NCBI GenBank assembly: GCA_963836375.1
Contig: CAWIJK010000001.1
Coordinates: 744,001 to 808,000 of the forward strand
Origin: CAWIJK01 sp963836375
Lineage (GTDB): Bacteria > Actinomycetota > Acidimicrobiia > Acidimicrobiales > RAAP-2
Direction of reading: 5' to 3'
Length of the DNA: 64,000 bases
The notes beneath the pieces were generated by a model. The model did no database searches. It was not told where the DNA came from and saw nothing but the letters and a program-made list of their open reading frames with translations. Shown one piece after another: positions 36,483-46,445 of the stretch (the first letter of the stretch is position 1; each line of letters opens with the position of its first letter). A program made the position numbers and the translations under genes.

Positions 36483-39400
36483 TCACCGAAGTTCCCGACG
36501 GGGTGGTCACCGTGGTGTCGACGGTGCCTGCGGCCTCGGCCGGGGTGGTGGCCGTGATCGAGGTCGACGAGTTGACCGTGTAGGCGGTCGCCGCGGTGGC
36601 GCCGAAGTCGACCGCGGTGGCCCCGGTGAAGCCGCTCCCGGTGATGGTGACGACCGTCCCTCCGTGGGTGGTGCCCGAGGTGGGGCTCACCGAGGTGACG
36701 GTCGGGGCCGGCTGGTAGGTGAACTCATCGGCCGGCGAGGTGGCCGAGGTGCCGGCCGGGGTGGTCACCGTGGTGTCAACGGTGCCTGCGGACTCGGCCG
36801 GGGTTGTGGCCGTGATCGAGGTCGACGAGTTGACCGTGTAGGCGGTCGCCGCGCTGGCGCCGAAGTCGACCGCGGTGGCCCCGGTGAAGCCGGTGCCGGT
36901 GATGGTGACGACCGTCCCGCCGTGGGTGGGGCCCGAGGTGGGGCTCACCGAGGTGACGGTCGGGGCCGAGGTCACGAAGGTGAAGTGGTCGGCCGGCGAG
37001 GTGGCCGAGGTGCCGGCCGGGGTGGTCACCGTGGTGTCAACGGTGCCTGCGGCCTCGGCCGGGGTGGTGGCCGTGATCGAGGTCGACGAGTTGACCGTGT
37101 AGGCGGTCGCCGCGGTGGCGCCGAAGTCGACCGCGGTGGCCCCGGTGAAGTCGGTGCCGGTGATGGTGACGACCGTTCCGCCGTCTGTGGTGCCCGAGGT
37201 GGGGCTCACCGAGGTCACGGTCGGGGCCGGGGTCACGAAGGTGAAGTGGTCGGCCGGCGAGGTGGCCGAGGTGCCGGCCGGGGTGGTCACCGTGGTGTCA
37301 ACGGTGCCTGCGGCCTCGGCCGGGGTGGTGGCCGTGATCGAGGTCGACGAGTTGACCGTGTAGGCGGTCGCCGCGGTGGCGCCGAAGTCGACCGCGGTGG
37401 CCCCGGTGAAGTCGGTGCCGGTGATGGTGACGACCGTTCCGCCGTGGGTGGTGCCCGAGGTGGGGCTCACCGAGGTGACGGTCGGGGCCGGGGTCACGAA
37501 GGTGAAGTGGTCGGCCGGCGAGGTGGCCGAGGTGCCGGCCGGGGTGGTCACCGTGGTGTCAACGGTGCCTGCGGCCTCGGCCGGGGTGGTGGCCGTGATC
37601 GAGGTCGACGAGTTGACCGTGTAGGCGGTCGCCGCGCTGGCGCCGAAGTCGACCGCGGTGGCCCCGGTGAAGTCGGTGCCGGTGATGGTGACGACCGTTC
37701 CGCCGTGGGTGGTGCCCGAGGTGGGGCTCACCGAGGTGACGGTCGGGGCCGGGGTCACGAAGGTGAAGTGGTCGGCCGGCGAGGTGGCCGAGGTGCCGGC
37801 CGGGGTGGTCACCGTGGTGTCAACGGTGCCTGCGGCCTCGGCCGGGGTGGTGGCCGTGATCGAGGTCGACGAGTTGACCGTGTAGGCGGTCGCCGCGGTG
37901 GCGCCGAAGTCGACCGCGGTGGCCCCGGTGAAGTCGGTGCCGGTGATGGTGACGACCGTCCCGCCGTGGGTGGTGCCCGAGGTGGGGCTCACCGAGGTGA
38001 CGGTCGGGGCCGGGGTCACGAAGGTGAAGTGGTCGGCCGGCGAGGTGGCCGAGGTGCCGGCCGGGGTGGTCACCGTGGTGTCAACGGTGCCTGCGGCCTC
38101 GGCCGGGGTGGTGGCCGTGATCGAGGTCGACGAGTTGACCGTGTAGGCGGTCGCCGCGGTGGCGCCGAAGTCGACCGCGGTGGCCCCGGTGAAGTCGGTG
38201 CCGGTGATGGTGACGACCGTTCCGCCGTGGGTGGTGCCCGAGGTGGGGCTCACCGAGGTCACGGTCGGGGCCGGGGTCACGAAGGTGAAGTGGTCGGCCG
38301 GCGAGGTGGCCGAGGTGCCGGCCGGGGTGGTCACCGTGGTGTCAACGGTGCCTGCGGCCTCGGCCGGGGTGGTGGCCGTGATCGAGGTCGACGAGTTGAC
38401 CGTGTAGGCGGTCGCCGCGCTGGCGCCGAAGTCGACCGCGGTGGCCCCGGTGAAGTCGGTGCCGGTGATGGTGACGACCGTCCCGCCGTGGGTGGTGCCC
38501 GAGGTGGGGCTCACCGAGGTGACGGTCGGGGCCGGAGTGACGAAGGTGAACTGGTCGGCCGGCGAGGTGGCCGAGGTTCCCGACCCGGTGGTCACCGTGG
38601 TGTCGACGGTGCCTGCGGCCTCGGCCGGGGTGGTGGCCGTGATCGAGGTCGACGAGTTCACCGTGTAGGCGGTCGCCGCGGTGGCGCCGAAGTCGACCGC
38701 GGTGACCCCGGTGAAGTTGGTGCCGGTGATGGTGACCGAGGTCCCGCCGTCGGTAGTGCCCGAGGTGGGGCTGACGCCGGTGACCGTCGGGGGGTTGACG
38801 CCGCAGGAGCCGATGCAACCCACCGAAGTCGAGGATTCGACCGCGTTGATCGTGCCTCCGAGGTTGTACGAAAGACCGCCGTTGTACGGAGTGGAACCAC
38901 TGTACTCACCGTTGGTGAGGGTGGTGTTCGGCTCGTCGATGTAGACGTTGCAGGGGTTGCAGTTCACCCCGGCCGGGACGGTGAAGCTGCCCTTGATCGT
39001 CCCCTGGCTGGGGGTGCCGAAGTTGTAGATGGCGTTGCCGCTGACCGTCGTGGAGGCGGCGGTGCCCAGGGTGATCGAGGTGGCAGAGGTGAACCCGGCG
39101 ATCGTGGTGATGAGAGGTGTGCCCGATGCTCCGGCCCCGAGGATGATGATGGTCTGGCCAACATCACCGGAGGTGAAGCTGCCGTGAGGGTCGGTGAAGG
39201 TGGTCGACCCGCTCGTGGCGGTCCCGGTCGCCCCGGGGGCGCCGTAGGAGTAGGAGGCCGTGCCGTTCTCCGCTGTCGAAGCGGCGACGGCCAGAGTGAG
39301 CGAGGTGGCCGAGGCCACGGCGGTGATCGAGGTGTCCATGGGGGCACCACTGGGCCCGGCGCCACTGATCACGATGGTCTTACCCACGTCGCTCGAATTG

Positions 39401-41585
39401 AAGGTGCCGTGGGCGTCGGTGAAGGTCGTCGAGCTGGCGGTGGTCTTGCCGGTGGTGCTCTGGGTCGTGAGCTCCCCGTAGGTGTAGATGGCCGTCCCGG
39501 CGATCGCCGTCGAGGCCGCTGTGCCGAGGGTGACCGAGGTCGAGCTGACGACTGAGGCGATCGTCGTGGTCAGGGTGGCCCCGGCCGCCCCGGCTCCGGT
39601 GATGACGATGGGCAGGCCCACGTCGGACGGGTAGAACGAGGCGTTCGGATCACTGAAGGCGGTCGACGAGGCCGTTGTCGTTCCCGACGTTCCAGTCACC
39701 GGGGACGTGCCCAGGATGCAGGCCGCCGTCGGCCCCGGCGAGGTGGTGGCGGCGCCGCCCGAGGCGGCGCAGCCGTAGCTGGCCGGCGAGATAGTGACCG
39801 AACTGTCGGCGGCAGGGACCGCGGTGGCAGTGGCCCGGGTGGCCCCGACGAAGATGGATGGGGCCGGGATCGACACGGCGACCCCGGTCTGGCCGACCGG
39901 TCCCTGGAAGCCGGGCGCCCCTTCGGCACCCGCCCCCCACCAGTTACAGCTGTTGCAGTTGGTGACCGTGACCGTCGAACCCGTGCTGAGGCCGCTCGAC
40001 GGGCTCAGGCTGGCGGTCGGCGTGGCCGGGGTCGGGTCGTCGGCATAGGAGATGTCGATGGTGCTGGCCAAGTACTGGTTGCCGCTCTGGTTGGCCTGGA
40101 GAGTGGCGATCGAACAGTCGACGAACCCGGCGTTGGCCTCGGCCTGGGTCGGTGGGCACGTCCCCTGAGGGTCGGTGCCGTAGTAGGGGGCCGCGCCCTG
40201 ACTCTTGGCCAGCGAGCACGTGCTCGACCCCAGCGGGCAGCCCCCGGTGGTGTTGGGCCCCGAGGTGGGCAGGATGTAGTCGCCGCTGTAGGTGGTCCCG
40301 GAGTCGGTCGAGTAGGCGTTCGTGCCAGACCACCCGAGCCAAGACTCATTGCCGCCCACCGACCCACCGGCACCGGTCCCGGTTACCGCGGAGGCCACCG
40401 CGTCGGACAGCGATTCGATCATGGGCGCCAAGAGCAAAAGGTTCGAGAACCCCGTGCAGTTGGTATCGATCGCCGTGGTCCCGTAGTTGTAGGTGGCGTC
40501 CCCATTGATCGTGGCTGACGCCGCGGTGCCGAGCGTGATCGAGGTGGCCGAGTTGAACCCGGCGATCGTGGTCACCAGGGCCGACGACGAGGGCCCCGCC
40601 GACTGGATGTTGATGGTCTCGCCGACGTCGCCCGCGTTGAACGAGGCGTTCGGGTCGGTGAGGGTCGTCGACCCGTTCGTCGTCGTACCGGTCGTGGAGT
40701 CGAGGCCGTTACCGACGGCGTCCAGAATGTAGGCGCTCGAGCCGGGGGGGCCGCTCGTCCCCGAGTTGACCACGCCGGGGCCGCTGAAGCCGCACGTCCC
40801 GGTCCCGAACCAGTACCACTGGTTGAGCGTGCCGGTCGCCGACGTACCGCTCCCGGTTGTCACCGTCACGTTGTAGAGCTTCCCGGCGGTGTCGGCGACG
40901 GGCATGGTCGGGACGCCGGCCTGGATCACCGTATTGCTGACCACGGTGTAGCTGGTGGCCGCAGTCGTCGCGAAGAGGACAGAACTCACCCCCGCCTGGG
41001 ACACGAAGTTGGTCCCCTGGATGATGATCGACGAACCGCCGCTGGTGGACGCCTCACCACTGATCAGACTGGTGACCGTCGGGGCAGCCGCGTAGGTGAA
41101 CTCATCGGCGGGGACTGGCGACGACGAGCCGAAGGTGTTGGTCACGATGATGTCGACCGTGCCGGGGTTTCCCCCGGGCGACGAGTCGATGACGATCTGG
41201 CCCACCGAGCTCGAGCTGACGGTGGCCGGGTTGCCCGCGCCGAAGTCGACCGAGATCGGCGTGTCCAGATTGTTGCCCTTGATGGTCACCTTGGTGCCAC
41301 CGCCCGGAACGCCAACCGGCGGACTGACCGAGCTGATCGTCGGGACCCCGGTGTTGCCCGCCGCAGCAGCCGGCAATGCGTCGACGAAGGTCAGGGCCAC
41401 CCCGAGGGTCCCGAGACACATCGCCAGCGCCACGCTGGCCTTCACGAGCCTGGACACACCCGCCCAGAAGGAGCCCACCCCACGCTTGGTCACTGCCACC
41501 CTCCCCTGGGCCATGCCCATCTGCCCCAGCACCCAGCTGGGCAGCCCCGACCGCGCGAAATGCGCCGCCAGAGGCGTAATTCGGT

Positions 41586-41614
41586 ACGGTAAGCGATGGT
41601 CCCCGGGCTGTCAA
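41586..41614 (-). promoter_or_regulatory. sigma70-type promoter of the giant IPT gene
   Basis: On the minus strand TTGACA (41609-41614) is followed after exactly 17 bases by TACCGT (41586-41591). Transcription would start near 41579, about 85 bases before the GTG at 41493. A second TTGACA-like copy (tgtcaacg) lies 25 bases further upstream. Confidence 0.7.
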
Positions 41615-41753
41615 CGCGGGCCTGGCGGAGCGATGTCAACGCTTGGCGACGGAAAGCTGGGGTGGCCCGTGCTGAATTTTGGGGCCCGCCCCCACGGCCG
41701 TTTCCTCGGCCGACCTCGCTGGTGTCGAATGCTGACCCGTGCTGGCCCCAATG

Positions 41754-41781
41754 TTGACAAGCAGGCGCGAGCATCTACAAT
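41754..41781 (+). promoter_or_regulatory. sigma70-type promoter of the 41836 gene
   Basis: TTGACA (41754-41759), 16-base spacer, TACAAT (41776-41781): close to the bacterial consensus. The start of transcription would be near 41788, 48 bases before the ATG. It is back to back with the promoter of the giant IPT gene; the rest of the 342-base gap shows nothing else. Confidence 0.75.
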
Positions 41782-41835
41782 CCGGAGCGCCAGAGGACCT
41801 CACTGGTACATCCCATCGAAACGCGGGGGGCCGCA

Positions 41836-44730
41836 ATGTCGTTGAAGTGCACCTCAGTTCCCAGAACTTCGCGAATTCGGCGCCTCAGCCGCACCGCGCT
41901 CTCCCTCGGGGCCGCCCTCGGGCTCGCCACCGCCAGTCTGGCCGGAGGCGCGGTGCTCGCCTCGAGCGCGGGGGCTGCTGCCTCCAAGCCGGCCCAGTCG
42001 GGACCAAGCTGCACCTTCACCTCGGGCTCCCAGTCCGGAGTGGGCAACGAGACGACGCCCTACTTGATCACCGGTCTGAGCCCAGGCAGCCCAGTCGGCG
42101 TCACCTGCACCGGCCTGCCCGCCGGCGAGACCATGGCCGCCGTCCAGGCCAGCCCACTGGCGGTCGTGACCCAACCCTTCAGCCTCACCCTGCTCGGAAG
42201 CGAGGCCGACCTCGACTCGGCGGTGCTCTCGAGCGCCAGCCCGGGCGGCGTCTACACGGCTTCGCTCAACGTGGGCACGTCGGCGTCGGGCGGTTTCACG
42301 GCCGGCGGGACCCTAGCCAGCTCGACCTTCGCTCCGGACCCCAACGCCCAGTGCCCGCCCACCCAGGCCCAGATCAACGCCGGGCTGGTCACCTGCGTCA
42401 TGGCGGTCGACGACGTCACTCAGACGACGGCGCCCGGGGCCACGCCATCGCAGTCCGACTTCGCCGGAGTCGCCCTGCTCGACTTCAACGGCCAGGCCAC
42501 GCCCCAAGTGCCCCCGACCGTCTCGTTCAACCCGCCGCTAGCGGCTCCCGGGCACACGGCCACCGTGACCGACGCCGGGGCGGCGACCTCGTGGTGGGGC
42601 GGCGGTTGGTGGGGCGGCGGTTACCCGAACAACGGGCTGATCGCAGCCCCCTTCCCCATCCCCGCCTCGAACGTCCTGGTCAACGGCTCCCCGGCCGCCT
42701 CGGCGTCGGTCCAGGTGGCCCCCGCCGTCTACTGCTTCTACGGGGGATCCTCCTCGACCTCGTGCAACCCGGGGAACGGCATGGACACCCCCGGATCGGG
42801 GGCCCTGTTCCCCTCGCAGCTCTCGGGTTCGGTCAGCATTCCCCCCAACGCCACCGGGGCGGCCACCGTCAGCATCTTTGAGCCCAACGTCTGGGGATCG
42901 GCCTTCCCGGGGAACAACACCGTCAACTCGTCGTTCCCGGCCACCGACCTGACCGCCACCGGGACGATCGGCATCACCAATGTGGGGTACTGGGAGGTGG
43001 CCTCTGACGGCGGGCTGTTCTCGTTCGGCACCGCCAACTTCTACGGCTCGATGGGTGGACAACCCCTCAACAAGCCGGTCGTGGGCATGGCCGCCACCCC
43101 CGACGCCGGCGGCTACTGGGAGGTGGCCTCCGACGGCGGGCTCTTCGCCTTCGGTGACGCCCAGTTCTACGGCTCCATGGGCGGCAAGCCGCTCAACCAG
43201 CCGATCGTGGGCATGGCGGCGACCCCCGACGGCGGTGGCTACTGGGAGGTGGCCTCCGACGGCGGCCTCTTCGCCTTCGGCGACGCCCAGTTCTACGGCT
43301 CGATGGGCGGCCAGCCCCTGAACAAGCCCATCGTGGGCATCGCCGCCACCCCCGACGGTGGCGGCTACTGGGAGGTGGCCTCCGACGGCGGCCTCTTCGC
43401 CTTCGGCGACGCCCAGTTCTACGGCTCGATGGGCGGCCAGCCCCTGAACAAGCCGATCGTGGGCATGGCCGCCACCCCCGACGGCGGCGGCTACTGGGAG
43501 GTGGCCTCCGACGGCGGCCTGTTCTCCTTCGGCGACGCCAACTTCTTCGGCTCCATGGGCGGCCAACCGCTCAACAAGCCGATCGTGACCATGTGGTCCA
43601 CCTCCAAGGGGGACGGCTACTGGGAGGCGGCCTCGGACGGTGGCATCTTCGCCTTCGGCGGCGCCCCGTTCCTGGGATCGATGGGTGGCATGCCGCTCAA
43701 CAAGCCGATCGTCGACGGGGCGCTGGTCCCGGTCATCCCGACCTCCTCGTTGACCCTCACCAAGACGACGACCTCGACGGGCTACGGCGCCGCCGGCCAG
43801 ACCATCCCCTACAGCTACCTGGTCGCCAACACGGGGGCCACCACCCTCACCAACGTGTCGGTCGCCGACAACAAGACGTCGGTGAGCTGCCCCTCGGGCA
43901 CGTTGGCCAAGGGGGCCAGCGAGACGTGCACGGGGGTCTACACGGTGAACCAGGGCGACGTTGACTCCGGGTCGGTCACCAATACGGCCACGGCTTCTGG
44001 GACCTACAAGTCGAACACGGTGAGCTCGGCTCCGGCAGTGGTGACCGTGCTGGCCAGCCAGGCGACCTCGAGCCTGAGCGTCAGCACGAGCACCACCTCA
44101 CAGGGCTACGGCGCCGCCGGGGAGACGATCCCGCTCTCCTACACGGTGACCAACACCGGGACGACCACCCTGCACGGGGTCTCGGTCGCCGACTCGGTCA
44201 CCAACGCCGCGGAGGACAACACGCCGCTCACGGTCACTTGCCCGGGAGGCTCGATCGCCCCGGGGGCGAGCGTGACCTGCTCGGCCCTCTACACGGTCGC
44301 CCAGGCCGACGTGGACAACGCGGGAAGCAACTGTGCACCCGACAACAACCCGCCGGTCTGCTTCGGGCAGGTGAGCGACAGCGCTACGGCAAGCGCCACC
44401 AACCCAGCCGGGGCCCCGGTCGGCCCGTCGGCGGCGTCGGGGGTCACGGTGGTCGGTAGCTTCGCCGTGGCGTCGGTCTACCTCAACGTCACGTCGAGTT
44501 CGACCAACTTCACCGGGCCGAGCCAGACGGTGCCGTTCCAATATCAGGTCACCAACACTGGCACCATCTCGTTGGACACGTTCAACCTGAGCGACGAGGT
44601 CGACGGCAACCCGCTCACGATTTCGTCCAGCTGCAACCTGAACTCGCCCACCGGGCCGGCCTTCGACCCCAGCAGCGATGTCCTGGGCCCGGGGGCGAGC
44701 TTCTACTGCAGCACGACCCCGACTACATGA
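41836..44730 (+). CDS. secreted six-bladed-propeller protein with DUF11/DUF7507-like domains
   Basis: 964 residues from ATG 41836. The signal peptide (RTALSLGAALGLATASLAGG... to SSAGAAA) ends near residue 48. Next is a region that shares CPPTQAxxNAGxVxC and a WWGGGWWGGG patch with the divergent giant protein. Then come six 42-residue GYWEVASDGG repeats (42987-43740), and at least two beta-sandwich domains with GYGAAGQTIPYSYLVANTG and TCTGVYTVNQGDVDSGSVTN motifs, like the Ig-like domains of surface proteins. The stop at 44728 cuts the last such domain; its missing end is encoded in the next frame up to 44852. The protein is exported, with no LPXTG-type anchor seen. It is driven by a consensus promoter. 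Confidence 0.88.
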   Translation: MSLKCTSVPRTSRIRRLSRTALSLGAALGLATASLAGGAVLASSAGAAASKPAQSGPSCTFTSGSQSGVGNETTPYLITGLSPGSPVGVTCTGLPAGETMAAVQASPLAVVTQPFSLTLLGSEADLDSAVLSSASPGGVYTASLNVGTSASGGFTAGGTLASSTFAPDPNAQCPPTQAQINAGLVTCVMAVDDVTQTTAPGATPSQSDFAGVALLDFNGQATPQVPPTVSFNPPLAAPGHTATVTDAGAATSWWGGGWWGGGYPNNGLIAAPFPIPASNVLVNGSPAASASVQVAPAVYCFYGGSSSTSCNPGNGMDTPGSGALFPSQLSGSVSIPPNATGAATVSIFEPNVWGSAFPGNNTVNSSFPATDLTATGTIGITNVGYWEVASDGGLFSFGTANFYGSMGGQPLNKPVVGMAATPDAGGYWEVASDGGLFAFGDAQFYGSMGGKPLNQPIVGMAATPDGGGYWEVASDGGLFAFGDAQFYGSMGGQPLNKPIVGIAATPDGGGYWEVASDGGLFAFGDAQFYGSMGGQPLNKPIVGMAATPDGGGYWEVASDGGLFSFGDANFFGSMGGQPLNKPIVTMWSTSKGDGYWEAASDGGIFAFGGAPFLGSMGGMPLNKPIVDGALVPVIPTSSLTLTKTTTSTGYGAAGQTIPYSYLVANTGATTLTNVSVADNKTSVSCPSGTLAKGASETCTGVYTVNQGDVDSGSVTNTATASGTYKSNTVSSAPAVVTVLASQATSSLSVSTSTTSQGYGAAGETIPLSYTVTNTGTTTLHGVSVADSVTNAAEDNTPLTVTCPGGSIAPGASVTCSALYTVAQADVDNAGSNCAPDNNPPVCFGQVSDSATASATNPAGAPVGPSAASGVTVVGSFAVASVYLNVTSSSTNFTGPSQTVPFQYQVTNTGTISLDTFNLSDEVDGNPLTISSSCNLNSPTGPAFDPSSDVLGPGASFYCSTTPTT

Positions 44731-44852
44731 CGACCTCGGGTGACGTCACCGCCGGGTATGTGGCCGACAACGCCACGGTGACCGCGCTGGACGCAGCCAA
44801 CGGCAACGAGTGGGTGGCGACGGGCTCAACCGTCGTGCCCTACAGCCCGTAG
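44721..44852 (+). other. out-of-frame continuation of the 41836 gene
   Basis: If one C is added to the run at 44717-44720, the frame continues as PDYMTTSGDVTAGYVADNA and ends at TAG 44850-44852, just ahead of a strong terminator. The DV.AG.V.D.ATVTA pattern matches the ends of the preceding DUF7507-like domains. So the annotated stop at 44728 is probably due to a one-base deletion, real or technical. Confidence 0.75.
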
Positions 44853-44881
44853 GCGCCTCGGGCGAACCACCCAGGTTCACG

Positions 44882-44915
44882 AAAAACGGCCGCCGGCTTT
44901 CCGGCGGCCGTTTTT
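44882..44915 (+). terminator. rho-independent terminator
   Basis: aaaaacggccgccgg (44882-44896) pairs perfectly with ccggcggccgttttt (44901-44915) over a 4-base loop, with a T-run on the plus strand. It lies 30 bases after the TAG at 44852, which supports that codon as the true end of the upstream gene. Confidence 0.9.
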
Positions 44916-45207
44916 CGTTGCCCGAGGGGCCCTTCGGCCGGCGATTGCACCCCCCGATGCAGACCGGCGCACCAGGGAAGGCACCGGCGAAACCCCAGCT
45001 CATGTGCGCAATATCACGAGCGACTGGCGCGTGCACCCGCGGGGTTCGGGTGCTAGCGTGCCTGGTGTTCCTGGCGAGGCCTCGCAGTGTGCGTCAGGGA
45101 GCCGAAGGGTTCCCGGGCCGACAGCAGGGTAACGTCGGGATCGCCGAAGTACAGGCAACCAACTAGACACCATGTGCTCCGGGTTCCGGGGCCGGGAGGG
45201 GAATCAC
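44916..45207. other. intergenic region upstream of the secreted protein gene
   Basis: The rest of the 355-base gap after the 41836 gene. A TAGCGT-like box lies near 45054 without a good -35. The region just upstream of the 45208 start has gggagggg as ribosome binding site. No gene is seen. Confidence 0.35.
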
Positions 45208-46359
45208 ATGAAGATCCGAAAGAGGCTAGCCGTGGCTGCAGCAGTGTTGCTGCCACTGAGTGGGCTTGCCGTGTTCAGCGGGGTCCAGGCTGCGAACGCC
45301 GGAGCTGGCCCGCTGCTGAGCTGTCCCAACACGACGGCCGACAGCGGCCAAATCACCTTTGACGGTGGATCGAACGGCATCTACCTGAACTCCAACGCCG
45401 GTCAGACCGCGGAGCTGGTGGACAGCGCCTTGGGTGGTGGGACCAGCATCGTGATCAACAAGCTGGCCATCACCGGTCAGACGTTGACCCTCGCTGGCGT
45501 CACCACTGGTGGCATCGACGGCAACGGCACCTTCCTGGTCGCCGGTAACATCACCCCGGACGCGCCGTCCTACGGTGTGGTCGACGTGAACCTCACGACG
45601 CCACTCCCGTCCAGCAACGGCGCCAAGGGCAACATCCTGGTCAAGGCCAAGTCCGTGGTGACCGTGAATGCCACTGACGGCACCAACGACACCGAGGCGT
45701 ACAACGACTCGCAGACCGAGAACATGACCCTCGGGGTCGCCGGCTGCGCATCGTCAGTCGTCGGATCCGGTGAATACGCCCCGAACTCGGCGACAATCAC
45801 CGGCACGGGGACCGTGTCGAACGCCGCCACGGGCCTTGAAGGCACCCCGGCGCCGTTGAGTGTGAACGTCGCCTACCCGACGCTCCCCGCAGGTTGGGGG
45901 GACAACGGCGGTACCGGTGGTCAGGGATCGTCGAGCATCTCGTTCAGCTGCGTCAAGGGTTGCTCGATCAATCTGGGAACGTTCGCCCTCACCTACGCTG
46001 GTGGCGTCGTGACCGGTGACTTCCCGACATCCAAGTCCGACGTGCTGCACCTCAACGCGCTGGACTCGATGACGGTGTGCACCCAGGACGAGCTCCAGGC
46101 GATCCAGGACGGTACCGGCCCGGACGCCGGCACCATCGCCGAGGGCGCTGACCCGCTCTCCGTCTGTGACGGTGGGACGTTGAACTACAACTCCCAGACC
46201 CAGGTTGGTGGGGCCTACGCCGCCAACGGCCTCGACGAGATCCTCGCGGCCGAGACCAACCAGAGCGGTGGCGCTGACAATGGTGGCGACGGCTCGCCCG
46301 TCGTGGCCATCTGGGCCATCCAGATCAACAACAGCGGGCAAGGCAACGAAGTCATCTAA
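45208..46359 (+). CDS. secreted protein of unknown family
   Basis: 383 residues from ATG 45208, with GGGAGGGG seven bases upstream; an upstream in-frame ATG at 45172 lacks a site. The signal peptide KIRKRLAVAAAVLLPLSGLA ends at about VQAANA. The mature protein is rich in Gly, Thr, Asn and Ser, with about six Cys (SCPNTT, GCASS, SCVKGCS, VCTQDE, VCDGG) that could form disulfides, and a strongly beta-like alternating pattern. There are no repeats, membrane anchor or sorting signal. I recognise no domain. The good ribosome site and flanking hairpins suggest high expression; a surface-layer or pilin-like role is speculation. Confidence 0.75.
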   Translation: MKIRKRLAVAAAVLLPLSGLAVFSGVQAANAGAGPLLSCPNTTADSGQITFDGGSNGIYLNSNAGQTAELVDSALGGGTSIVINKLAITGQTLTLAGVTTGGIDGNGTFLVAGNITPDAPSYGVVDVNLTTPLPSSNGAKGNILVKAKSVVTVNATDGTNDTEAYNDSQTENMTLGVAGCASSVVGSGEYAPNSATITGTGTVSNAATGLEGTPAPLSVNVAYPTLPAGWGDNGGTGGQGSSSISFSCVKGCSINLGTFALTYAGGVVTGDFPTSKSDVLHLNALDSMTVCTQDELQAIQDGTGPDAGTIAEGADPLSVCDGGTLNYNSQTQVGGAYAANGLDEILAAETNQSGGADNGGDGSPVVAIWAIQINNSGQGNEVI

Positions 46360-46396
46360 CTGCTCACAGCCCCTGGCCTAGTACAGGCCGGGGAAC

Positions 46397-46445
46397 GGAC
46401 GCAGTTGAAGGAGGGGCGGGTTCATCCCGCCCCTCCTTCGCGTCC
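46397..46445 (+). terminator. strong GC hairpin after the secreted protein gene
   Basis: gaaggaggggcggg (46407-46420) pairs perfectly with cccgcccctccttc (46426-46439) over ttcat, and outer arms ggacgc (46397-46402) and gcgtcc (46440-46445) extend it. No T-run follows, so it may act as a terminator or as a 3' stabiliser. Confidence 0.65.

Larger units (their letters stand above)
33571..38792 (-). repeat. 20 tandem 261-bp IPT/TIG units
   Basis: Each unit encodes PTVTSVSPTSGTTHGG, VVTITGTDFTGATAVDFG and AGTVDTTVTTPAGTSATS-like segments, 87 residues in all. The spacing of ccggtgatggt marks is 261 bases across the array, with 262 at the two frameshifted units. Units differ only at a few positions (THGG/TDGG, GASA/GATA, VDFG/VHFG, AEAAGT/AESAGT, PAGTSATSPAD/PSGTSVTNPGD). 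Confidence 0.95.
32288..41493 (-). pseudogene. giant secreted IPT/TIG-repeat and six-bladed-propeller protein, broken by two frameshifts
   Basis: Translation starts best at GTG 41491-41493 (GGGGAGGG five bases upstream; the frame is open to 41532). A signal peptide ends near VDALPAAAAG. Order: two divergent IPT domains; a module with CPPTQA and NWWGAGAEG; four copies of a FTDPxxSFxxxDVG unit; 20 near-identical 87-residue IPT units; two divergent IPT units; and six GYWxVASDGG repeats. The frame breaks near 36475 and 34673, each by one extra base, leaving frames 41532-36256, 36455-34431 and 34630-32288. Corrected, it is one protein of about 3,067 residues. IPT/TIG repeats are Ig-like and usually occur in surface adhesins. 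If the breaks are assembly errors it is an intact gene. Confidence 0.85.

Noticed and set aside
33571..38792. CRISPR array or diversity-generating repeat
   Set aside because: The 261-bp units are coding, contiguous and without spacers; no cas genes and no reverse transcriptase nearby.
34530..39555. Very long open frames on the plus strand (675 and 1066 codons) through the IPT array
   Set aside because: They are the antisense of 20 near-identical high-GC repeats and give Arg/Gly/Asp-rich text with no domain; the minus frame has a signal peptide and IPT folds.
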